Below are positions 35,071-45,600 of a stretch of 64,000 bases of DNA, one piece after another (positions within the stretch are counted from its first letter, which is position 1; every line of letters begins with the position of its first letter). The position numbers and the translations under genes were made by a program. Source of the stretch: Magicicada septendecula. Its lineage: Eukaryota > Arthropoda > Insecta > Hemiptera > Cicadidae. The notes beneath the pieces were generated by a model. That model did no database searches and was not told the origin of the DNA. It saw only the letters and a list, made by a program, of their open reading frames with translations. Location: contig CM068367.1 of the NCBI GenBank assembly GCA_034769895.1, positions 320,465,662-320,529,661 of the forward strand, in the 5' to 3' direction.

Positions 35071-36542
35071 CAGGGAATCTAAATGTATTAATGGCATACA
35101 AATTGTGAGTACTAATGTAAAACTGTTTGATAAATACCAGAGTAATTTTTGAAATATCCTTTGTATGAAGAATAAGAAATTCGTTCTAAAAGCTTCTACG
35201 GAAGTGACAATTGTTCTATGACATTCCATTTCGTTTATTCTCGAACATTCTAGAAAGAATTTTTACACAAATATACCGGAAGTCGATGAAAACAGTCATC
35301 CTGAATTAGTATAAAAGAGAGACCAAATTCGACCCAGAAACACTTGAAACTTGAACTCCAGAACTGATGCATCACCCACAACACTGATCCACGCAGCTAA
35401 GGCGAAACCGAAGAGGCGAGAAATCGGCAAGACACGGCAGGAAGGCTTTTCCCGTACATAGACATACCGACTGACTTAACCTCAACGAGAATCTTCGCCA
35501 AAAGTATCGCTGAAATAGAGCAGCGATACGGCAAATTTTAATAGAAATCACGCAGCCAGAACGTCCAGCGGCCCAGGAAGGACCAAAAATTTAAATAGAG
35601 AACGAATTCTGCTGTGTTCGCATTGACTGACTAACTTGACAAATAATTCCCCCTAACGTAAACATACAATATACAAAGCCTTCCTCAACACTGCATGGGA
35701 ATCAGCGCTGCGGTGGCCGTTTTCTGAATTAACGCTAAACAGATGATTCGTAACGGCGGCGTTTGAACGATATTCTACTGCCAAACGTTTTTACGAAAGT
35801 GCGGAAAAAGTAAACGATCGCAAAATTTGACTTTAAATAGATTCAGTGTACACCCGAAGAGGCGAGATCGAGAAACTACCCGAAAGGAGTGTCCAGTGCG
35901 AGAATAAATAACCATTGGAACGTGAGTTACCAAAATTAATGTCATTTGTTACCTGGTTACATTTATCACACAGTTGTACTTCACGCGCCACACATACACC
36001 TTCAAATCACTTAGTTTTTTCTTGTAAGGCATCTAATTGATATGTCTTGGTAGTTAAAAGGAGTCACGTCCTGAGAGTAAAGATTTTTCACATATTAAAC
36101 TCATGCTTTTCAACTGAGTCAAAATCTGAAATATACTAGCCGATACTTGATTGGATATATAAAAAATTGTCAATAATAATAACTTGTAAAATTTTTTCTC
36201 TGCAATTTTATAATTTTTTTTTTTCTATGAATGTTAGTCCTTCAGACGATTTGTTTGTTTTTAAAGAAGCATTAAACTTAAATGATTTTTCCAAGCTAAA
36301 CTGACTTGTTTAAATTTTTTTCGTAGATTTAAAAATTTTATCAATCACATTTTTTTTCTTGGAACAAACGTTTCCAAGTGGCGCCCACAAAAAGCATAGT
36401 ATTAAGTTGTGTTACAGGACTACATCACTGCAGAGGATCCAGTCAACAGAGTAAGTAACAAAAGTGCGCGGAGGTAACGCCCGACATTATACAACACAAT
36501 TACATTTAAACAAACACCACTCAACCCTTTCTTTTTGTTATA
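35071..36542 (+). repeat. Gypsy-1 3' LTR, right part
   Basis: Resumes the LTR exactly where it was interrupted, with CAGGG duplicated. It carries its own copy of the heat-shock element (35238-35255) and TATA box (35310). The last 50 bp differ from the 5' LTR more than the rest. The Gypsy TSD ACGT follows at 36543. Confidence 0.95.
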
Positions 36543-36546
36543 ACGT

Positions 36547-37236
36547 ACAGAGTCTGCAAGCGCATGTGGGGGACCTACAGACAGACGAGTTAATACCGAA
36601 GGCGGACATATCGTTCTCACTGAGACTTGGTTACGAGACCCAGACTCTATCGACATAGCAGACGTCTCTCGCATTGTATCCAAATGTTGTGAAAGAAACG
36701 AGGGGCGAGGTGGTGGCGTAGCAGTGTACATCTCCAGAGTCAACTTAGAATGGTCGTGTATCCCAGTTGAAATCAAACTCTTGCCACATTTCGAGGCAGT
36801 GTTGCGTGTAAGGTCGCATATTGGAGAAATTGCCATAACAAAGATAACTATACCCAGCAATCGTCAAATAATTTTGGCAAGCATCTATATACACCCTGGA
36901 CTCTCTTCTAACGACATCGATCTGCTCATCATAAGCCAATTGATACAATACAGTGAATACGCAGAGACATTCGAACTAGAATATAATAGTGACATACCGC
37001 TCGTATTGATGGGCGATTTCAACATTAGTGACGAAAATTTAGAACTCTTCCGTGCATACTTTCAGAAATTCTTTAAACTTGAACTAGTGAATGATTTGGA
37101 CAAACCAACCACGCAAGGGAAAACTTGTATAGATTTGACATTTGCAAGAGGTATTCAAATAATTTCAAAGCCATATGTATCCTACTTCTCATTCCACTAC
37201 CCTGTATTAAATAAATGTAATTTGCAAATGAATTAA
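36547..37236 (+). pseudogene. Helentron AP-type endonuclease domain
   Basis: The rest of the Helentron ORF beyond the Gypsy insertion. Removing the insertion and one TSD joins the helicase phase directly to NVQSLQAHVGDLQTD, the first conserved block of these endonucleases. A 1-nt loss near 36606-36616 shifts the phase before VLTETWL (catalytic Glu). The rest is open: GRGGGVAVYIS, LASIYIHPG, VLMGDFNISD (Asp/Asn, near 37011) and TCIDLTFARG. The last motif is SFHYPV, where LINE endonucleases have SDH. The stop is at 37234-37236. In living Helentrons the domain is thought to assist target or donor nicking. Confidence 0.9.
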
Positions 37237-37285
37237 ACGATTCAAAACAAAAATTTTATTTAATATCAATATACTATACCCGATT

Positions 37286-37323
37286 GACGTTTTCACGAAA
37301 CTGCGACAGTGTCCGACACTGTC
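37286..37323 (+). repeat. Helentron 3' end: inverted repeat plus palindromic hairpin
   Basis: GACGTTTTCACG (37286-37297) is the exact reverse complement of the 5' end repeat. Seven bases later comes the palindrome GACAGTGTCCGACACTGTC (37305-37323), two 9-nt arms around one C, then TATC and a T-run. Helitrons end shortly after such a hairpin, so the 3' terminus is probably within the T-run, near 37327-37335. Confidence 0.75.
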
Positions 37324-37335
37324 TATCTTTTTTTT

Positions 37336-39142
37336 TCTTCGAGTTTTGGATCAGTCTATGCAGGTATGGCCGCGGTATTTAATGGCGTTATTCAAGCAGT
37401 TGATTAATGTTACCAAGACACGATATAGACTGTTGTTCCATTCTTCGGCAACATTGTTCGTATTGTTTTGTTGTCCGTGGAAACCATAGGAGGCATTTGA
37501 ATTCGTTTTATTTTTGAGTTATTACACAATAAAGTAGTTGTAAAATTTCTACAGCTTTTCTTTTGTAGAGCGGATATAGAAATTCGTTCATTGGTCACTA
37601 CTTTGCGAGGCGACTGGGTTCTTGTTTCATTGCACCTTCGTCTTCGAACCCCACTAGTTTACTAGTAGATATCTAGATATCGAACAGCTGTTGCTAGGTT
37701 TATAACTTAAAACTTGAGGAATACGAAACACTGGCGGAATAGGGTGGTACACAAAAGAAGGCGAAGTAAGTAGCGACGCTTGCCTTCTCAGTTGCCAATT
37801 GTCATTATACGTTCTGGGATACCTATAAATTTATACGTCGACGTGAGAAGTTGAAAACAAGGCGAGAGCACCTCAGCCAAGATGATTCTACGAGTATCAT
37901 TAAGAATACGATGTGTTGATTTATATGGTTTACTTATTAAAGTAAATTTTTTTTAATTGTGTACTCTAACTGGAGCAAATAACAGTCTCGAAACTGTATT
38001 TACAGACTCAGTATAATTTAAGTTATACATTGAAATGCAATAAAAAGAAAACAGACCTAAAGAAGACATCACATCAGAAACATCTAATGCGAAAACAGAG
38101 TTACAGCTACTCAGAACTTATAATCTATCAATATTAAATTTGTATTTATGTCTAATAATCTTACATTGTCATTATACTACTAATGCGCTAAGCTAATATT
38201 TCAAGTTAAATTTTGCGATTTTAAATTTTTTATACGATTAATCGCGTGTACATTCTCATTCTCCTCTTCGCCCCCTCATTCTTCCATTCGTTCCCCTTCC
38301 GACTATTAGACATACAGACGTTTGACCCCCCCCTCATACACACACACATGTGGTGGTTGAACTATTATGCACGACTGACCACGTCGTGCACAACGCATCT
38401 TGAAAACTATATTTATTAATGAGCTACACATTCATACTCCACGTAAGTTACTGTAGCCCTCATTCACGGTTACTAGGTGTGTTGGTCTAAACTCACTATA
38501 TTTTCTCCCGTCTCTGACCAGATTTAATTTTCATAAAGTATCTAAAAGAGTTTCTAGTTTGTTAATAAGAAATTAAGAATGATAAGTAATTGAAAGAACA
38601 GAAACATTTCCTCTAAAATTATCTTGAGCATATTACACATATAAAGTTATTTGCCCCACTTTCTAGATTGCCCGGTAAAGTGTTCTTTATAGCAGGGGAT
38701 CTGTTTTTGCATATGTAGAACTTTTGTGCCGCGGTTTCTCAAAGGAAACCGGGCCACCGTATAAAAATAGAATTTATTAATGGAATTGCGAATTATTATT
38801 ATTTAGCGAGGTTCTGCATTACCGTGTTTTGTGTTACTGTACGCCCGCGCCATCTGTTAGCGAATGCGGATAGTTGCGTTCCCGACTCATGTTCCCGTTT
38901 GGCAAAATTTTTTCAGTCGGCCGCCAGCACAGAGTACGAATATATAATATATATATATATATAGCTGTAAGCAGCTTGTTCCTCCGGCGACAGAGTTTTG
39001 TTGAATTCATGTATTTCTATTCTATCATGAGTACGTAGATTCGTACAGACAGCCGGGGACCTGATCCTAGCATGGTGCAATTTCCATCCTACATCATGTC
39101 CTGAACGGAACACGCCAATTCTGACTCTCGTTCCTCACCTGC
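37336..39142. other. Intergenic DNA between the nest and Gypsy-2
   Basis: No gene recognised. Contents are AT-rich DNA, a short (AT)n near 38940-38963, and a small perfect hairpin CGGTTTC/GAAACCG near 38733-38753. Nothing else stands out. Confidence 0.6.
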
Positions 39143-39146
39143 CGGT

Positions 39147-41657
39147 TATAAATGTTAATTTATAACTCTTATTTGCATATTTGATTAGTGGTAAATTATA
39201 AATGTCAATTTATGCAAATGTGTAGTAAATGTAAAATCACACTTGTGGTAATTAATATTGTTATTGTGTTTGCTCTTAAATACAGAATTTGTCGATCTCT
39301 TACATGTATGTGTATAATTGAATCTTATTTATGACTCTGACTATCTATGCTCACGTGTTGGAACACAGTTTATACACTGAATTTTATATAAATTCATGTG
39401 CAATAAATAATGTGTATTTACTTGTTTTAATTGATTCTTTTCATGCTGTGTGTGAGGCAGCCATTTAACATTATGTCTAACTATTCTGATTCTCATCAAC
39501 ACATACGTGATATCACTTAATAGATGATAGTTATCGATTCATTTACTTTAATTGAACACAAGAAACTCTTAAAATCTATTTGTATTCCATCAAACTTTAG
39601 GTTAATATTTGGGTTGCATTGGTAATAATGAACGCATATTTATGATCAACTAAAATACTAGTTTAATTATCATTCATAACATATTATAATAGTACATAGG
39701 TTACGTCGCTGTACCTGAAATACATACATATTTTATAATAAAGAAATACATGTCTCAATATATGCTGAAAAACAAAGAAAACATACATACATATATAAAT
39801 CAAATAATATTACAATTCAATATTCTACTTATTTAATGCGTTCATTAAATCCCAAATAAGCTTTTGTTTATACGTTCATTAACTACTTTATTCAGATTTA
39901 TTCATTACTTTTCTTAATAATTTTCTCAGGTGTGAATTCTTTGAAAGAAACCAGGTCAGTAGAAGTTATTTATTAGAAATAATTAATAGTAATGGTTACT
40001 TGGTTATTGAATATCCATTAGTTGTTGACGAAGTCTCGTTCTGGTGATGAAGATGGCTCGTAGACACATTCCGTCGTAAGCTGCTTTATCACTATCACTT
40101 AACACTTCTCTTCCGATCACTCGCGTGGGCGTTTGCATATGTGAATAATTGAAGTTCAGTGTTCATCAATGTTTCATCTTACTGTGTATGCTGTGAGTTC
40201 GTTTTAATGTCAATATACATGTCTAGTTTCATTTGTCGCTGCTTCATTAAACGTTCATATAATTTATTAGTTTGTTTAATGTTTCGTGTTCATTATGTTG
40301 TTGATAATGTGTCGTACACAATATTAAGTTCAAATGATTTGTATATCGTTAAGTGATGATGTCTGTAGGTGTAACGGTCTGATTGTTCACTTGGTATAAC
40401 TTTAACTAAGTCCGATACTTCGCACTTCGGTTCAATATCACTATCGCGATATGAATGTATTATTAAGTCTTTTAAGTTACTTGTTACCGTTTTAACTTCC
40501 GAACTCGAGTTAGCGTTCCGCCGTTTAATGTACTCTTCTGAACAATGAATAATTACTAACTCCGAATAATTAGCGTAAACTGTTGAAAGTTTATGATATA
40601 CCGTCTCTCGCACTTGAAGTTAAACTACTTGAAAATATTAATGTAAACTGTCTGAAAACTTTAGCATGACCGTTTCAAAATTAAGTGTCGACTGTAGACT
40701 GTAGACTCTCAAAAATTGCGTGTAGACTCTCTTTCCGCCGGCCTGGACAGATGGTTTTATTAATTCGTCCCTACTCAAAATTTTGTCTCTGGCGCGCTTC
40801 ACGCCTACTTCATTTCGAGATTGGTCAGTTTTTTGATATTCTTGGAAAATACTGCCCTATCATGTCAAGATTCTACGTCATAGTTCTCCCGATAGGTCCT
40901 TCGTTTCAGTTGCTATGGAAACACCCCTCACCTCCAAATTTCTCGCTGGCTGAGGGCATCTGATAGGTTCTTAGGTCACCCCGATTTTCCGCCCTGACGA
41001 TCGTTGACCCGTTTCGACGAAACTATGGCTATTAGACACTAGTCGATCAACCTATTGTCTGAGTAAACTCTGTGTTTCTATAGATTCCCATTATCTGTAC
41101 TTTCAGTCTCCCTGGCGTATTGTTCTATGTCCTAACCCCTTTTTTCTGGCTATTAACAATTTTGAACATCTGCTGGTCGTTGAAGTCACCCCAACTTTCC
41201 CTTCGTAAATTCTTGTCTGTCAATTAGACGATACCTCCAGCTGCGTAACATGACTTTAGTCTTTGTCAGCCTATCTTCCAGTATTGTTTCTTAAGGTGCA
41301 GCGCATCCGTTTCATTTTAGTATGGAGTTTCACTCGTTTTTGTCGCTTATCGTCTACTGACGTAACATGGTCAACATCTGCTACAATTCTCAGTACGGAT
41401 GTGAATGTCCTCGCTTACTTTGTTACAGCTGCGGAGAGCAATAATTCTGGACGAAACTTTCCCTGTCATCTTACGCCACCAAATTCTATAGTTGGATTGA
41501 ACTTAATGTGTTTCTATTGTCAAGTCAGCGACGCTTCACTGACACCTTCTCATTACTCCTTATTTATTGCTCCACCATAAGTCGTTGACACCGCCTCGTG
41601 TGAACGTACTCTGCCGAGGTGAAAATTTAAAATTTTTAAAATTTTCTGCTCGTTACA
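39147..41657 (-). repeat. Gypsy-2 3' LTR, 2511 bp
   Basis: Same length as the other copy and about 99.5% identical by eye. Open frames of about 105 codons inside it occur in both copies but start with GTG or TTG and are not credible genes. Confidence 0.93.
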
Positions 41658-42649
41658 GTGTCCTCAATTTCGATTTGACGATGTGACCTCAGGGAACAAC
41701 TCAAATCTAAATTCTGCGCCCTGTACGTCGCCTCGCCGTGTTCATCTTCTTCAGGGGAAGGCAATACATGATAACCTACTTTCAAAAGCTTATATTACAA
41801 GTGGTACACCCCCTTTTGGTTTTAATCGGTTCTCTGAATTTATTGCTAGCTATTTGGGATAGCTGAACGCATTTCACATTATCGTATTTACATATAAATA
41901 CCTTATCCTTATAATTATAAGACAAATCGTAAATTCAATGAGCAATTAATTTAATCAATTGAATGAAATTTTACTTTCTAAAATATCATACTCACAAGAT
42001 ATTATCAAACAATCAGTCAGTTCCATGTAACACTTTACATGACATCAAGGAAAATCTCCTATACATATACACCTTTGTGCATTACTAATGATCCTACCAA
42101 TAAAATCTTTTAAAATGTTATTTAAAATTAGATTGTTAATTAATACCTTCGCTACGTTAGTTGTGATTATTTTAATAATTTACATACAAGTAATACATTT
42201 TGTTTTAATGATTTACCTACTTTATGATAGCATCATTTACCTTCTTAGCCTACTAATTATATACACTCACATTAATAAAGTTCATTTACTATCTAGTTCT
42301 TTTGAATAATACCACTTATTTGATTTTAAGTGTCCATTTTTTCACTTTGTCCTTGTAACTTATTACTATATAAATCAAATAATAGCAATTAAAATGTCCT
42401 TTGCATTCACTGCAATATTTTTATAAAATGTCACACTAAATGTTAATTTATCTTATTATCTAACATTTAATTAGTGCTTAATTAACTAAATACATTTTTA
42501 TATTATGTTTCAACAATTAAAGTACATAACTTTCTTGGTTAAGCCAGCTTGAATGATATCGCCGCGTCAATTACCCTAACGCAGTTGATCCATCAGCATC
42601 GGCTAGCTTCTTAAGACATCTTCTTCAATTTCTTCCTCTTCCTTCATCT
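41658..42649 (-). other. Gypsy-2 3' non-coding region
   Basis: About 1 kb between the end of pol and the 3' LTR. AT-rich, no ORF of interest and no env-like gene, as in Gypsy-1. Confidence 0.75.
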
Positions 42650-45600
42650 TCAATTCTCTGATTCATAGTATTTTTTCAATTGTCTGGCATTAAATTTTCC
42701 ACGGAGTTTCTTGTCATCATCGCAATCAACGAGTAGATAAGTAGCTTCTCCGAGAATTTGATGCACTTTATATGGTCCGCAGTACAGTTCGCAAAATTTT
42801 TCAATTCTTTTCTGGACCGCGTCCGATTGATGATACGTTCTGATTAACACTTTCTCACCAATTTTGAATTTTGTAATGGTCTTGACCTCATTACATAATT
42901 TTGCTTGTTTTTCTCTCTTCTCCTTCATTTTGATAAATATTTGGTTATGATCCACCCCTTTAACTAGGAGTATATCCTTGTTTATGTATTTTTCCCACGC
43001 TCTGGTAGGTTTCTTCCCGAGCTGAGCTTCGTACGGTGTTACTTCTATCGTCTTGTGGTATGTTTCGTTAATACAACTCTCGACGATTGGTACGTAACGC
43101 GACCACTTTGTATGTTGATCACCAACAAAGATCCTAAATAAGTTCCCAAGCTGTCTGTTGATTCTTTCAGCCAGATTCGCACAAGGGTTCCTTATTGCGG
43201 TAAATCGTGGTTGGATATTTAGTTCAGTTAATCCATCTAACCATTTTTTAGATGAAAATTGCGTTCCGTTGTCTGTGATAATCACTCTAGGAGACCCCAG
43301 TTCCTTACAATACTGGTGTACTCTTCTCAGTGTAGCGACGGTCGTTGCCCTTCGAAGTGTGAAAAGTCGTACATATTTGGTAAAGTTGTCAACCATAACA
43401 AACAGATATCTAACACCGGCGGACGAAGCAGGTAATGGTCCGTAATAATCGGCGCTCACTAGGTCACCCTTGCGTAACGGTATTATGGCTTTTGTTCCAC
43501 CGAACAAGTTTCTGTTACCAGAATCTTTCTTTCGCTGACAAGTGTCGCAAGCCCGTACGTAATTTTTCACCCTCTTTAACATACCGTCTATGGTAAAGTA
43601 CTCCTGCAATAATTTGATACATCTCTTCGCACCGGGATGACCATACATACGGTGTATTTCAGCAATTATTTCGCCGGACACACTGTTCGGTACGTATAGT
43701 TTCCACTCTCTCCTACGTAATCTATACAATTTCTCATCGACGAATCTATAAAATTTATTTAATTCCTTATCTATACACTCTTCCCTAATCTTATCAATAA
43801 TATTCTTAAGCTTATTATCTTGAATTTGGTACCTTCCAATATCCATTAGGATCTTGCTTACCTTCTTATCCATTTTGATTGTCAGGTGGTTAATTAAGTA
43901 TTCGGAAATATTGTCACTAATTACTTCTAGCGTGGCATCTTCTGGATTTCTGCTCAGAAGATCAGCAATAATATTGTCCTTACCTTTACAATGGACAATG
44001 TCGAATTTGTACTCCTGGATACTCAAGATCCAGCGTGTAATACGCGAGTTGTTTAAATGACATTTATTCATAAAAGTCAATGCCTTATTATCAGTAATGA
44101 TAGTTAACGGTTGTCCTAGTATGTATATACGGAACCTCTCAAGACATCGTACAATACACAAAAGCTCCTTCTCCGTAGTGTAATAATTTATTTCTGCACC
44201 CTTGAATGTCTTGCTAGTAAAAGCTATTACTCCAATTTTTCCTTCCTCGTCTAGTTGATATAGTTGTCCGCCATATGCAAAGTTGCTGGCGTCACATTGC
44301 ATATAATATCTTTGGTTTATTCGGGGAAACTTTAAGATGACTGTTTCTACGAATAACCTTTTAACCTGCTGAAAACATTCATTTAATTCCTGTGTCCAGG
44401 TAAATTTCTGTCCTTTCCTTAACAATTCAAGTAATGGTTTAGTGGTTTCAGCGTATTTGTCTGTAAATCGATTGTAGAAATTTGTCAAACCCAGGAAACC
44501 TTTTAATTGTTTTTGGTTCCGAGGTGTAGGGAACTTCATAATGGCATCGATCTTCTCGTCCGTTGCTCGTATTCCTTGGGTCGTTAATCGATAACCGAGG
44601 TACGCGATTTCTTGTCTGAAGAATTGCGACTTCTCCAAATTGATGGTTAAATTTGCCCTTCTTAAATTGGATAATAATAAATCTAAGTGTAACAAATGCG
44701 TTTCTAAATCTTCTGAATAACACAGGCAATCGTCGACATAAATAATGGTACTCTCTTTAACTTCATCGTCCAATACTGTGTCCAATCCCCTGGTCAGTGC
44801 CGCAGAACTGGTACTCAGTCCGAATGGTGTAACTGTAAAACGATAACACTTGCCGTCGTACATAAAAGCGGTGAAGTTCCGGCACTCAGGCTTCAGTGGT
44901 ACTTGCCAGAAACTGCTAGTTAAATCGACGGTAGATAAATACTTCATCTTGCCACATCTCGCCAATATGTCGTTTATCGGAGGAGCACCCTCGTAGTCCG
45001 GGATAGTCACGCTGTTCACCTTTCTCGCATCCAGACACAATCGTACACTACCGTCCTTCTTATTTACCGTAACAAGTGGGTTGATATATGCGCTGTTGCA
45101 TCTCTCAATGGCCCCATACCGTAACATTTTCTTAATCTCATCATCTACCTTCCCTTTATATGCTAATGGGACAGGCCATCCTCTCTGGAAGTACGGTGTC
45201 TGGTCGGTGACTCGAAACTCGTGGACATACCCTTCGATTCTTCCGGGGCATTCTCTGAATAAACAGCTATTCCTTATTAGAATCTCCCTTAATCTTTCCA
45301 ACGTTCCTTTATCTCCGCATTCAATACTTTCTATCTTCGTGTCAATGTTTCTGATGATCTCTTCTTCTTCTTCTTCTACGTCCACCACTCCTATATGCAT
45401 CATAGGCACCGTGTACGTCGCTTCGTTATCCTCTCTTCTTAACTCGACGATTCTTCTTCCCATGTCAATGAGACACCCTGTTTCTTGAAGAAAATTGGTT
45501 CCTAATATGCAAGGTTTTATCAAATCTGGTATTATGAGAAAAACACATTCATATTTAATTTCTTCAATATAGATATCACATAATATTTGTTTTCTGATTA

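Larger units (their letters stand above)
17654..36542 (+). mobile_element. Ty3/Gypsy LTR retrotransposon (Gypsy-1), host of a BEL insertion
   Basis: Bounded by LTRs that start TGTAACGTCAC and end TTTTGTTATA, with the 4-bp duplication ACGT at 17650-17653 and 36543-36546. Order PR-RT-RNaseH-IN in pol defines Ty3/Gypsy. The 18.9-kb span includes a 6.7-kb BEL element in the 3' LTR; without it and its TSD the element is about 12.2 kb. By eye the LTRs differ at roughly fifteen positions in 2.9 kb, plus a more variable last 50 bp, so insertion was fairly recent. No env-like frame is present between pol and the 3' LTR. Confidence 0.95.
12725..37335 (+). mobile_element. Helentron/Helitron2-type rolling-circle transposon, split by nested insertions
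   Basis: The element codes, left to right, for an N-terminal domain, a Rep/HUH nuclease, a PIF1-like helicase and, after an 18.9-kb insertion, an AP-type endonuclease. The fused endonuclease is the hallmark of Helentrons. The 5' end is marked by CGTGAAAACGTC (12733-12744). The reverse complement of this lies at 37286-37297, directly before a 19-nt palindrome and a T-run. Known Helitron2 elements have such asymmetrical inverted repeats plus a 3' hairpin. Without the insertion the element is about 5.7 kb. The outer limits are good to perhaps 10 bp. Multiple stops and frameshifts make it non-functional. Confidence 0.85.
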
